Position numbers and translations under genes: made by a program | Assembly (NCBI GenBank): GCA_949775045.1 | Contig: OX459100.1 | Coordinates: 8,777,194-8,841,193 of the forward strand | Direction: 5' to 3' | Length of the DNA stretch: 64,000 nucleotides | DNA from: Metridium senile | Lineage: Eukaryota; Cnidaria; Anthozoa; Actiniaria; Metridiidae | The notes under the pieces: model-generated | Told to the model about the DNA's origin: nothing | The model's database searches: none | What the model saw: the letters and a program-made list of their open reading frames with translations, nothing else | Part shown: positions 21,284 through 39,300 of the stretch, in pieces | Numbering within the stretch: the first letter of the stretch is position 1 | Layout: every line of letters begins with the position of its first letter

Positions 21284-21821
21284 TTTTGGACCGTTTTGTT
21301 GCTGTTTCAGTCCAACCAGGAAGTTACGAGGGAAAAAGTTTATAGGGAAAGTTTGTAGTCAACGTCAAGTAGAGCTGCGGTGATCCTGATCTCTCTCTCA
21401 GCTCTACTACTAAACCTCTGACTATTTCACAGCAGTGCTTCGGTATTAAATTACATTGTTGATATACCAACTACCAAAGTTCATTTTTCTCGCACTTTGA
21501 TTGGGCAAGAGAGTATATATAATATACCTTCGGGGGCAGTTAAAGAAGTTACCGATTAGTAACCGAGTGACATACGATCGCTTTTAATACCAGATAGACT
21601 AACATCACGAGATTGAAATAGGAGCTAGAAATATGACGAAGGGTCAATGGAATAACAAAGTAAACAAATAAGCGACCGTTGGTAGCTATAAATACAAAGC
21701 GAATACAAACGCGAACGATACTCTGCTGCCCATGATATGGCGTGATCGTGAACAAAGTAAATGTTTCCGCGGCAACGACTAAACGACGACGTTTTGATGC
21801 TCCCAGAACATCATTATCAAG

Positions 21822-22193
21822 TCAAAAAATAAATGCTAGAAAATATGAATATATGATAATAACAACACATGGAAAGTTAATTAAACAAAAAGTTTTGCCG
21901 TATTGAGTCCGAAAGCAATCGAAGTTTCCTTTGCATCTTTTTAGAACTTTGAATTGGCTTTCTTTCACAGTTCCATGCTCTTGGGCGTGTCTTCCAATTG
22001 ACGAAGTTGGAGCTTTGTGTTCAGCTACTCTTTGGTGCAAGTGTCTAGTTGTAAATCCAACATAATCTGCTTCGCACAGATCACATTTGTAGTAATACAC
22101 GACGTTGCGTTGACTCACAATGGGCGGTTTTCTTTCGTTAGGCTGCAGTTCTTGTTCCAATTTCATGCTTGTAAAGACAGGTTGTATATTCAA
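21822..22193 (-). pseudogene. Penelope-like element GIY-YIG endonuclease remnant
   Basis: The minus-strand frame reads ERKPPIVSQRNVVYYYKCDL, then CEADYVGFTTRHLHQRVAEH and SSIGRHAQEHG. This is the GIY-YIG nuclease layout (YxC..C...YVG.T.R.L..R..EH) seen at the C-terminus of Penelope-like retroelements. The YYY/YVG tyrosine-glycine core and the R and EH residues are in place, but the reverse transcriptase that should precede it is replaced by a minisatellite. A second truncated copy lies inverted at 23680-23756. Confidence 0.7.
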
Positions 22194-22333
22194 GCCAATG
22201 TTATTCCCAAGTGAACACAGTTGTTTTTTTTCACAGCATTAGTTGCTCTCTGGTCTTTAAATGGGATACTTAACCTTATTGTTTTCTCGTTGTCAGTTGA
22301 TGTTACTTTGTGTTCACTTTGAAGGGTGTCTGT

Positions 22334-22485
22334 AAAACCCGGAACGTGCCCGGAACACCCCGGAACACCCCGGAACACCCCGGAACACCCCGGAACACCC
22401 CGGAACACCCCGGAACACCCCGGAACACCCCGGAACACCCCGGAACACCCCGGAACACCCCCGGAACACCCCGGAACACCCCAGA
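22334..22485. repeat. 11-bp minisatellite (CCCCGGAACAC)n
   Basis: About 13 units of CGGAACACCCC are nearly perfect, with one extra C near 22461. Because 11 is not a multiple of three, each frame reads an 11-residue cycle rich in Gly, Thr, Pro, Arg and Asn. The same array appears inverted at 23518-23612. Confidence 0.95.
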
Positions 22486-22529
22486 AAAGTTAATATTTAT
22501 AAAATTAAAAAATTAAAAAAAATAATAAT

Positions 22530-23470
22530 AATAATGTATTTGAACATTGATTGAAATTAAAATTAAATATTTATTCATGCATATTCAAATCCATATCTAT
22601 TCATATCTACTTTAATTGTCATATTTATTCATTCCAAGATTTCAAATTAAAGATTTCAAACAAGAACAATATCAAATATAACAACATAAATTAAATTATT
22701 ACTAAAATAAATTATCCTGATTCAGTATGTCGTGCTTATGTTGCGCATGATTAGATGTGCTTGCATTACAAGCAAAGAACGTGAACAAGAGGTTTATAGG
22801 TTTATAAACAATAAAATAATATTAATTACAATGAACTGAAATTACCATAAAATATAAAATATAAAATTAAATATAATAATATGAAATATGATAATATTAA
22901 ATTACAGACCGGGAAGTATTTGCTCGTGCCCCCATTATCAGTGAAAGAAAAAAATGTACAATTAGTACGTATATTTACAATTTAAAAAAAATCAAGTATG
23001 TAAAGTTGTAAACGAACATATAATCTTTCTTTCTTGACACTTGCCGCTTTTTTCAGATTCAATAGAAAATAGTTCCGTTAAGATGGTTACTTACTGCGTA
23101 AGACACTACAATAAAATGTACACAAAGTGTACACCTTTTACGCTTTCATTGAATCACGGGTTAGTGAATCCTAAAACCACACTTAGTGCATAGTACGGAA
23201 CTTCATTACGTGCTAATGCAAACAACTCTGATTTGTTTTCAGTCCAGTGAAATGTCATTTTCGACGAAATACATTGTGAATACGACCGTATTCTAAGACC
23301 GTTAGCTAATGAACGCGGGATAAGTACAATAGTAGGGAGTTAAACGGCATATAACAATAGACCTAATTATGAGATACAGTAGTTACGTGAAAATGTGAAA
23401 AATCTCAATTTTTTTTACTTTTTTTTCTTTCTTTTTTTCTTTCTTTTTCTTTTCTTTTTTCCGTTTTTTC
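22530..23470. other. AT-rich spacer between the inverted minisatellite arms
   Basis: About 940 bp of AT-rich DNA with short ATA-rich runs (22840-22900) and a TTTTCTTT-rich tract towards 23470. I see no exon, element end or known motif. It is the loop of the large inverted duplication. Confidence 0.6.
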
Positions 23471-23474
23471 CCTT

Positions 23475-23756
23475 TTTTATTTATTTTATTTTTTAATTTT
23501 ATAAATATTAACTTTTCTGGGGTGTTCCGGGGTGTTCTGGGGGTGTTCCGGGGGTGTTCCGGGGTGTTCCGGGGTGTTCCGGGGTGTTCCGGGTGTTCCG
23601 GGCACGTTCCGGGTTTTACAGACACCCCACGTTGAAGGCTTCTATTAACAGCAGAATCAACTAATCCCTTAACGAAAGAAAACCGTCTATTGTGCACGAG
23701 TCAACACAATGTCGTTTATTACTACTACAAATGTGATCTGTGCGAAGCAGACTATC
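23475..23756. repeat. Inverted copy of the minisatellite plus GIY-YIG 5' part
   Basis: From TTTTATAAATATTAACTTTT through GGTGTTCCGGGG repeats, CGTTCCGGGTTTTACAGACA and AACGAAAGAAAACCG to TGTGCGAAGCAGACTAT, this is the reverse complement of 22490-22070. The match stops abruptly at about 23756, inside the nuclease frame (CDLCEADY). The two arms together form a large inverted duplication. Confidence 0.8.
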
Positions 23757-24249
23757 CTACCCTCCCCTTTCCCCCAGAGAGCCAGGCTACGCAGGCTATA
23801 TTTAAAATTTAAACAGTGAAACAAATTACCTTATAATTATAATTGTAGCTATAAAAGGCGTTGTTTTGATTTATTTAAGCTATGGCATATGATTGTTACT
23901 CGAGTACAAATTGATTTGGTCTTTTGACTAATCGATAATTCTTCGGTTAAGTCGACGATCGAGCGTATATTTGGCAATAATTAATTGTCATCTTGTGCTT
24001 ATTTATTAGTATTTCAATAATAAAAATATTACAAAATCTTTTTTTCTAGTCTGATATATTATTGACTTCAAAGGGCATGTTTATATACCAGCCCCTCTTC
24101 TCTGGACAACTTTGCTTTGCTACGACTACGCATAATATAGTAGATATTTGTATGCAAGTGTGCAATACAGCCTTTCTGAAATTGATGTCACATTACATTA
24201 CCATTACCAGAATGTGAATAACTGTACAATAGGCCTTTTGCAACTAGTG

Positions 24250-24510
24250 GTCACGTGACGTCCAGAAATGTCGTCATTAGTTAAAAGTCAAAACTTCAGC
24301 TCTTGATTATGAATACATAAAAACGAGCAAGGAACATAAAATGGGATATTTTCTAAGGATTTGTATGGGAAAATAGCACTGGAAAGCAAGCGCAAATGCT
24401 TAGAAAATATCCCATTTTATGTTCGTTGCTATATTTTATGTATTTAGGTAAGAGCTGAAATTTTGACATTTTGCTAATGTCGCCATGTTCTTTCCATTTC
24501 TGGACATCAT
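24250..24510. mobile_element. Foldback element with CATAAAATGGGATATTTTCT arms
   Basis: The arms at about 24331-24353 and 24400-24422 pair almost perfectly. The pairing extends outwards (TCAGCTCTTGATTAT with GAGCTGA). A short spacer with GGAAAATAGCACTGGAAAGC forms the loop. Non-coding. Confidence 0.65.
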
Positions 24511-24587
24511 TTGGGCACAGATGATGAATTTAAGGTAGTTGGCGCCTATTGACACTAATTATTTCCAAAAAGAAAGTATACGTAGGT

Positions 24588-24742
24588 AGAGTGAGGTCAT
24601 TAAACCCGTGAAATAGATATTAGACTAACACTCTTTAGTAGACCCTAATTCCATTGTTTTCTTTTGAGTCTATTTGACTATTACACTTTAGCAGACTTGG
24701 CAAGCAATTTCTATTTCACGGGTTAAATGCCTTCACTCTATT
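24588..24742. mobile_element. Foldback element with AGAGTGAGGTCATTAAACCC ends
   Basis: AGAGTGAGGTCATTAAACCC and CGTGAAATAG are mirrored by CTATTTCACGGGTTAAATGC and CTTCACTCT. The loop is AT-rich. About 155 bp, non-coding. Confidence 0.65.
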
Positions 24743-24934
24743 AGTAGAGTGCAAATAATATACACATGTAGTAAGTAGTACTAATTAGTACTAAATAGTG
24801 CTAATTAAACAATATAGAGAACAATGATAGAATAAGCATAAAATATCACTATTTAGTACTTATTATGTTGCACGCTTTTTATGTTTGTATACTCTTAGAG
24901 TACAAAAATATAGAAAATATAAACAAAATATAAA

Positions 24935-25240
24935 ATATAAACAAAATATAGTTACTATACACAAATAGTAGTCAATAGGCAATATATAGCGCCATACATA
25001 CACCTATTTCAATGAACGTTGTCCATCTGCAATGGTCGATCTGAGACCGATAGGAATTGTGGGAGCTCGTTAAACTGCAAATACACTATTATAATCACGC
25101 TCGAATATTAATGTTTAATCCTGAAATACTATTATCCATAATTCAGCACCATTCAAGTGTGTATACTAGACTAGTATATGGCGCTATATATTGCCTATTG
25201 ACTACTATTTGTGTATAGTAACTATATTTTGTTTCATAGT
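24935..25240. mobile_element. Inverted-repeat element with AATATAGTTACTATACACAA arms
   Basis: AACAAAATATAGTTACTATA, CACAAATAGTAGTCAATAGG and CAATATATAGCGCCATA are mirrored at 25170-25237. Just inside, TACACCTATTTCAATGAACG TT resembles the end of the TA-flanked element at 31416, so a second family may be nested in it. Confidence 0.65.
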
Positions 25241-25811
25241 ATTAGTATTTTGCTCTATATTTACACTGAGTAGAGTTATAAAGAAATAGAAAAAGCTTGC
25301 TGTGTGCAGTTATAAAGCAAGCAGGGATTCACAGAACACGAGAAAAGTGTTAAGAAAAACACGACGCGAAGTGGAGTGATTCTCAACACTTTTCGAGTGC
25401 CCTGACATCCCAAATTGCTTTATAATATTAATAATAATTTATTACACTTATACAGCACTATATATACACACTCTATAGCGCTTTACAATTAAGATAATAA
25501 TTTAATAAAGCAAAGAAAGCAAGTTTTCTATTTCTTTTATATACAAATTGATATATTTGATCGCCGACACGCGCGTGCTGTGTGCTATCGTAATGCACGC
25601 GTCTCAGCCAATCAAACTGCCTGAATTCTAATAATCATTCGATAAAAAGATATAAACTGATAAAAATATCTACTATCAATATAATTATATTCTATAAAAT
25701 TGTTCTTGTAGAACTATTTTGTCATTTGATAAGATATGACGATCACCCCCCTCCCCTCCCCCATGAGATTTTGATTTTACTTATATGAAACCTATATATT
25801 CGTTTTTCTAT

Positions 25812-26032
25812 ATTGTTAAACCTATATACTGTTGCTTCGATTGAAATACATAAACTGTCTCCGCTACACGAAGGAGATGATTGTTCTTTTTCGTTTACTG
25901 GAAACCTATTGTATTCGTTGTTCTATTATTAAACCTATTGTTGCTTCACTTGAAATACATAAACTGTCTCCGCTACACGAAGGAGATGCTTGCATGCTCT
26001 TTTTCGTGTACTGGAACCCTATTGTATTCGTT
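25812..26032. repeat. Tandem duplication of about 112 bp
   Basis: The block from ATTGTTAAACCTATA through CTGTCTCCGCTACACGAAGG to TATTGTATTCGTTGTT is present twice with about ten differences. Both copies stay open in one plus-strand frame (EIHKLSPLHEGD is legible in each), but no start, splice context or homology supports a gene. Confidence 0.8.
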
Positions 26033-26070
26033 GTTGGCTTCGTCTATTGTTTAATTTGGAGTCTCTTCGA

Positions 26071-26338
26071 ATAGTCCCCTTCACAGTTTCCTGCGCCATC
26101 TAGAAAGTTCAGTTCCCTGCGCCATCTAGAAAGTTCAGTTCCCTGCGCCGTCTAGAAAGGCAGTTGCATTGAAGCAGAGAGATGAACGTTGAGCTCGCAA
26201 AGATAGCAGAAACATGTTAATAATTGTCCGGCAAGTTGTTAAAAGGTCTCTATCATTGCAAGCTCAACGTTCGTCTCACTTCTATGCAAAGGCCCGGCTA
26301 CCTTTCAAGATGGCGCAGTGAGCTGTGAAGGGGACTAT
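26071..26338. mobile_element. Foldback element with ATAGTCCCCTTCACAG ends and internal triplication
   Basis: The ends ATAGTCCCCTTCACAG and CTGTGAAGGGGACTAT pair. The left arm contains three tandem CCTGCGCCATCTAGAAAG units, while the right arm has a single GATGGCGCAG equivalent. The arms GAACGTTGAGCTCGCAA and TTGCAAGCTCAACGTTC also pair. Confidence 0.75.
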
Positions 26339-27094
26339 TATAAAGAGCACATTTCACTGATATGACTTTGAAAAGATCCGAACGCTAACAAGGCACGGCA
26401 AGGCACGTCGAAAAACTCTATTTATAACATCACGGTCATGGTACGGCACGCACATTGCACTGAACTATTCACAGTCATACGAAATCTGCTTTAGATTGTG
26501 GAGCATGAGAGCTTCATTCCAATTTTGAGTCCTACAAGCAATAAAATAAAAAAAATTGAATAAATAAATGATATGAATGAATAAAACAGTGAATAAAGAA
26601 TAAATGAATGAATTAAAATGTCAATATCAATGATTGGTTTTAATGTTGCTTCTAGTATGTAAATTGTATATATCTCATTTTTGTTGTTGTTGTTGTGAAC
26701 AAATGAATGAACGAATGAATGAATGGTTGAATGGATGTTTCGATGTATAAGTCAATAATGAAGGAATGGATAGATAAGCGAATGAATTAATGCATTTATA
26801 AATACAGTCGATGTCATTAACGTTGTCCAAGTAAACCGGTAGAGATTAACACTACGACAAGTGACCAATTCTTTGTTTATTTGTCTTCAGAAGTTGAAAT
26901 TGTTTTTATTATTATTTTGTAACGAATAACAGTGACCATGGAATACGGATTATGCAAACTTTGTTCACAATTAATGCTAGTTTCGAACATTTAGAGCGAA
27001 CTTAGATCGTATCACGTGACATTTCTTTCAGTTGCAATTGGTGGATAATGTTCACGAAATGACTGTATCAGTATATATGAATGCATAGATAAAT

Positions 27095-27200
27095 GAATAA
27101 ATGAATGGATGGATGGATGGATGGATGGATGGATGGATGGATGGATGGATGGATAGATGGATGGATGGATGGATGGATGAATGAATGAATGAATGAAGAA
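27095..27200. repeat. ATGG/ATGA tetranucleotide array
   Basis: About 20 ATGG units flanked by ATGA units. More degenerate GAATGAAT runs extend back to about 26540. The serine/histidine/proline-rich minus frame over it is an artefact. Confidence 0.95.
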
Positions 27201-27218
27201 ATGCATAAATATATTTAA

Positions 27219-27412
27219 AATAAAAACTAACGCAAAAATACGACGTTTCGCGGAGTCATCTTGGCTCCATTATCATTATCCTTTATTACGTAAAAGTTTG
27301 ACAGGTCGCTTAAATATTTCATATACAATAGACTTTTACGGGATTAAAGCCTTGATAATGGAGTCGAGATGACTCCGAAACGTCGTATTCCTGCGTTAGT
27401 TTTTATTCTAAA
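27219..27412. mobile_element. Inverted-repeat element with CGACGTTTCG motif
   Basis: ATAAAAACTAACGCAAAAAT, ACGACGTTTCG and GGAGTCATCTTGGCTCCATT are mirrored by TAATGGAGTCGAGATGACTC, CGAAACGTCGTATT and GCGTTAGTTTTTAT. Variants of the CTCCGAAACGTC end recur at about 38490 and 57430. Lies just beyond the stop codon of gene B. Confidence 0.7.
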
Positions 27413-27542
27413 TACGTTTTCTAAATCTCTTTTACTTAAAGTGCATAAAAATATAATTTGATTAATGATGAATTGATGATGACATATATAAATAAACATG
27501 GTCAAAACATTTGGTCTATAATCATAGTTAATCGAGTCTGTA

Positions 27543-33950
<6,408 letters not shown>

Positions 33951-34394
33951 TTTTGGACCGTTGTGTTGGTGTTTTGTCCCTCAAATAACCAGGAAGCTAA
34001 CGCGGAAATGTTTAGGGACTTTAGGCAAGTTAACCGTGACTTTCTCTTCTCTGATTCTCGTAGAATACTGAAAGAAGAGAGAACAAAATGACTTGGTCTG
34101 CGATCAAAAGAGGCCTGTTAAGGTTTGAAAGAGCATTTTAAGGGTTTTCTTGTGCGGGATAGAGCTGAGGTGATCTCGACTCGCTCTATACTGATGACCC
34201 TATGAATGTCGCACTGAATGCATCGGTATTTGCTTACATGAATTGCTAAACCAATCACATGCATTTGTTTAAAATAGACAGGGGATAAACCCTATTTGAA
34301 GTATGACATCCATAAGGAAATAATGCTGGTTTGTTCGGATATATTAGAGTTAAATTTTCGCTTAAATGAAATTCGATTTCAAATAAACCTTACT

Positions 34395-34549
34395 GCATCG
34401 TATTTACTCGAATAAGCGCTTATTAATTGTTTGAGCTTCAAATGCCCGGAACTGAATAACTGAGGCGCCATATTTGAGGGAGGTGCTTATTAAACAATTG
34501 GACACTAATCTATTTCGAGGGCGGCGCTTATTCGAGTAAAAACGGTATG
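34395..34549. mobile_element. Foldback element with TTTACTCGAATAAGCGC ends
   Basis: GCATCGTATTTACTCGAATA and AGCGCTTATTAATTGTTTGA pair with CTTATTAAACAATTGG and GGCGCTTATTCGAGTAAAAA CGGTATGC. Upstream of gene B, non-coding. Confidence 0.7.
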
Positions 34550-34759
34550 CCTTTGCATGCCAGTATCTATTTTAATAAGCATTTCTTAATAAGCATTTAT
34601 ATTTAAGCATTTTTTTAAATAAGCATTATTAATAAGCTTATATTTATTTTAAACCCTTTTATTTATATTTATTTTAAACCCTTTACTGCCACCCAAAAAA
34701 CGACTAACCATAACAACAAAACAAATTAGCAAACAAACAATCAAATAAATGAACTGTTT

Positions 34760-34855
34760 TAAAAAAAGATATGTTAATATACCCACAGTATCGCATTTCT
34801 AGTGGGTGAATGCTAAACTCGCATCACGAGTATCTATTAATTACAAATTGTACAA
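34760..34855. repeat. Direct repeat unit shared with the 5' intron of gene D
   Basis: GATATGTTAATATACCCACA, CGCATTTCTAGTGGGTGAA and GCTAAACTCGC recur at 35996-36100. The second copy carries an extra 45-bp segment (ACTTTAATACACTATGAAGG and beyond) that separates the same blocks. Confidence 0.65.
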
Positions 34856-35279
34856 AAAGATCGTGCGATTTATCATTTATAATATACTGAAAAACTAATT
34901 GGTACTCTGTAGAGTACAAATAACGATTAAATCTTACTCCTCTCGTCCAATCAGAATCGAGTAATTTTGTACAGTAAAAACTAAAAATTAAATAAAAAAA
35001 TGACCTTAATTGGCCACCATAGACTGTTCAAGTGTTCTACAGCTCCCAGAGTCTTTATATCTCCGTATATGACACAAGGGGACGTTTAATATTGGTTTTA
35101 TGGCTGAGCAAGTCTCAGTCAGTGATACTATAAACACGGTAGCCAGTATGGCAAGCCAATCAGAGCACGCGTAGAGTCTCAAATATTTTTTTGTAATAAA
35201 ACCACAGGCAGCCCAACTATTCTCTTAAGGATTTTTTTTAATGACAATAAAGTTATTTTTAACCGCGCACCAAGCGACA

Positions 35280-35565
35280 TACATATTGAGCGTGAAGGTG
35301 GGGTTCCTGTGGTGTATTTTTTGAATGCGCGCGGATGGGACTCCTGTGGCTTTTTGCAAGCAATTTTTCCGTCGCGCGGAATCGCACGTACGACAGAAAA
35401 ATCGAAGAAAGTAGTATCTTGATACTATCTAAATAATATCATGGATAATATCTAAATCCTACCCTCTTCGACACCGCACGATTTTGACGAAAAGCCACAG
35501 GAATTCCATCCGCGCGCATTCAAAATGAAACCATAGGAAGCCCGCTCGCGCGCTAAAAGAATAAC
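35280..35565. mobile_element. Inverted-repeat element with TGCGCGCGGATGG arm
   Basis: GGTTCCTGTGGT..., GAATGCGCGCGGATGGGACT and CCTGTGGCTTTT are mirrored by AAAAGCCACAGGAATTCCAT, CCGCGCGCATTCAAAATGAA and CCATAGGAAGCCC. GC-rich arms in an AT-rich background, immediately upstream of the gene D promoter area. Confidence 0.65.
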
Positions 35566-35971
35566 AAAAAACTGTGAATATCAAATAACTACTTAATATA
35601 CTCTTGATATAATGGAATCATTATGCTTTCAATAATTAGTGTTTTAAAAGAAATAAAAAACGAGAAATGAGAGAACAAATTACATAAAAAAGCAAGAAAA
35701 AAAGCAATGTTTATGCATCCGGGATCTCAAGTCCCAGATCTTGTTGCGGCACGTACCGACTATAAATAGCACTGACGAAGAGATCGAGTTTGAGACGAGT
35801 AGGGACGATCTCCCGATCGGGTTCGATTATTCTTGAATAACCGCTGTAGTGTGACCTTGAGACGGAATACTTACAAATCGTTTAGCACGTTTACTTTTAA
35901 ACAGTTACTGATATTGTTGGGGTAGGTTGTTTTGACTGGAGTGAAACTTCATATAGCAGGGCTGTATCCAG

Positions 35972-36252
35972 GTAAGTTTACTGTTTTTTTAAATAGATAT
36001 GTTAATATACCCACAGCAATGAACTTTAATACACTATGAAGGAATTGAGACTTGTTTCTAGTGGTATCACATTTCTAGTGGGTGAAGGCTAAACTCGCGT
36101 AATCTTGAAGGTCAAATCAGTTTTGGTGTGTTCTTGTACTTGAATCCAACACCACCGCACGAAAGAACGCGTGCACTGCCTAAAACATGCTCGATTACCG
36201 ACATTTCCGCTTACTGTAAGCTACTATACTGATACTTTTATTCCCTTTATAG
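35972..36252 (+). other. Intron in the 5' untranslated region of gene D
   Basis: The donor TATCCAG/GTAAGT at 35972 and acceptor CCCTTTATAG at 36252 are both strong, with no open frame before 35971 that would extend the protein. They imply a leader exon ending at 35971 and a promoter upstream of it, near 35600-35900. No clear TATA or initiator element was identified. Confidence 0.55.
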
Positions 36253-36342
36253 GATTGACGCGAGTGGGTGGTTAAAAGCAGCCGCTTGAACCTTGAAATC
36301 TATCTTGGAAATCGACAAAAATTGACAGTTCGTGTAGAAAAA

Positions 36343-39300
36343 ATGGCGACTGCGCTTGCGGATGAAAACACCGCAGCCTGTGCTAATGAAAACACCACGG
36401 ATTTAGAGGAAAGTCAAAACGAAGATCCATTTCTCAATGGACTTAATATTGAATCATTTATCGATGACGAATTTCGGAATCTTTTCGATAGTGAATCAGA
36501 TCTTGACGAGGAGTCTCCCTTCGATGAAGACTGCACTGCAAGCAGTTCGAGTTCGTCGCGAATATTAGTCCAACAGCTACAAAAATTTAAAGCGTCTAAT
36601 TGTATAGATAATGGAGATGTAGACAGTAAAGACGATGAAAGTGGTGTGGTGGTTGAAACTAGGGACGAGCTGGAACAAGAACCCAGTAAAGCCCTTCAAA
36701 AGTGCGAGAGATGTGAGCGTTTGCAATTACAAGGCAACAATGCAAGCTCTCTTGATTCAGGGATCGGCGATGGACATAAAGACGAACCAGGTATATAAAT
36801 ACTTTAGCAGTTCACCATTCAATTTATTTACTTTCATGTTGTATATTTTGCTTGGGGAAAATGATTACATTTTAAAATGTTTAACTTACATCATGTACAT
36901 TAAGTTCACGTTGTGCTAATTGATTTTCAAAAAATACCCAGCCCCCCAAATACAAGAAAAATACAAAAAATGACTGTGTAAAGTGAATGTAGTTTTGTTC
37001 AAAAATATCGTGTTTAGGCATATACGTGCCTTATTTTAGTTTATTATTGTTATTCTGATTAGTTTGTATCGCATCTGCTAAATAATTTATGTGTCTGCAT
37101 GTGTCGTCTACATGCGTAAAGGTGACTAAACTTCCGGTTTACAAGGAATTACGTAGAGGGGTGGGTACGGGAAATGCAGTATCAAAATTCAAATTATGGC
37201 GACATTATGATTACCTCTGTCTCCTAATGAAAACAAACAAGGATTTGATTTGTTTTGAAAATACTGTAAAACTCCACATAAAAATCATCTCAGGCAAATT
37301 TGTACAAATCCTACTGATGAAGGCTAAAGATTTAGCCAAAACGTCTAATTAAAAATCATCAAATTTAGTCAGAGACAACCTAATCCATTTGTAAAATCAT
37401 TTCAGGCGTTCGAGAGATGGTAGTTACAGACGACCAGATTGTTGACATGCTGGATGAAATTGGAAATGTCTGGAAAATCCTTGGCCCAATACTCAATATT
37501 AAAATGGCCAAGATAAAAAATATAGATGCCGATTATGCACGTAATGCGGACAAAGCAAGCTGTTTGTTGACGACATGGAAAGAACAAGAAGGAAGAAGTG
37601 CTACTGTGGGAAATTTAGAATCTGCATTACTACGCATTAAGAGAAAGGATATTGCCGATAAATTTTTAGGTACCATATAAGTGATGATGATAATGATTAA
37701 AATGATGACAGTGATGATGGATGATATGATGATCATGGTGATGGTACTGGTGGTAATAATGAGGGTGGCGGCAATGGTAATGATGATGATGATGGTAATA
37801 ACTGGATTATATGATGATGATGAAAGTAATGATTAGTGATAAGGATGATAATTAAATTGATTTAATCTATTTTCATCATTGTTGTAATATATTTAATATT
37901 TACAGTCAAAGCACCTATTATTGAGATTAGGTTTTTTTAAACTTGGAATATTGAAAATGAAGATTTCATTATTCAAAACAAGAATAGTTTGAAAGTTTGA
38001 TTGTTGATTGGACATTATAAAAAAAATTGACTCCTAATATGGAAACATACTAGCCACCGTCTTGTATGCTTGCTTGTCAAATTCATTTGGCTTCCTGTGT
38101 TCGATCCATATTAGTTCAAATCGATTAATGGAAACAAATTTTGATAACTTAAAACTCAATAATGAGTTCTACGTGTTCACGATTCTCACGATTCAGGTGT
38201 GTTGACTGTAACAATTATTCTCTGAACTGGATTATTATGAACAGGACTTTGTAGAATATTTACCGAGACGTGGAGTGGCAGGGTTAATATTCGCTATATT
38301 TAGCGACAGTAAAGAGAATAATAATTATTATACCAACATGAAACATTATTTTTTAAGATTGACATCATAAAGAGTATAATGAAATTATACTACGATTCCA
38401 TCAAGGCTAAATTATTTACATAAATTAGTTTATAAGCGAACTTTCTGCATTTTGTAATTAGTATTATATTATCTGATAATGGAGCGTGATGGCTCCGAAA
38501 CGTCAAAAATTTATTTCGTTACTAAGTCTCATTTTTGCGTCATTAAATGAAATTATTAACAATTAATAGTTAATTATAATTTATTATTTTTAATGATTTA
38601 CTTTTTCTACTTACATTTTTTGCAGACATTGTAGGTATTTCAGCGTTTGATGTTCATCCAATTCAGGTTATTGATAAACCCCTCCACCTCAACATCAGAG
38701 TTGGTCTCACAACTGAATACAACGAACCGGATACATCTGTAAGTAAAACAATTAATGATTTAATGATTTAAATCTCCCCAAATCAATCAAATCAAATTTT
38801 ATTGCTCATTAAATTCACATTAAATTTTACATTTTTACAGTAAAAAATATAATGTATATAAAAATAGTTTTTTTTACAATTGTATATATATATATATATT
38901 AGTTGAGCCTGAGAGCTAAATTAACTTGTAAGTTTTCTAGTTAGCCCCCAGTCTACTCCATATAGACTTAAATCACCAAGTTGCTTTGTAATGTTTTAAA
39001 AGCTATAACAATACAACTACTCAACTGCATGAGGCCCCACAAACACATTTTAAAATAAACATTTAAGAGTTCAAACAAATTGTGATATATAAGGTGGTCT
39101 TGGTTGAAGTTGTGCTCAAAGTTTTTAGTGTCTGAATATGCCTTTTGCACGACCTAGTCACATGGTCCACCCCCCCCCCCCCCTCCCCCCAAAAAAATAA
39201 AAGTTAAATTAGCTGAAATAACCGGGTGGATAGACCTAATCGGCTAATTTAATGCTATATATCTATGTAGAAAGATCAAAAGTTTATTTAAACTTAAGGG

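Noticed and set aside
22334..22485. Possible CRISPR-like array
   Set aside because: The 11-bp units are contiguous with no unique spacers; it is a minisatellite in an animal genome.
36268..36342. Earlier start for gene D
   Set aside because: The frame is open but begins with GTG and has no ATG before 36343; the ATG at 36343 follows a run of A and starts a sensible N-terminus.
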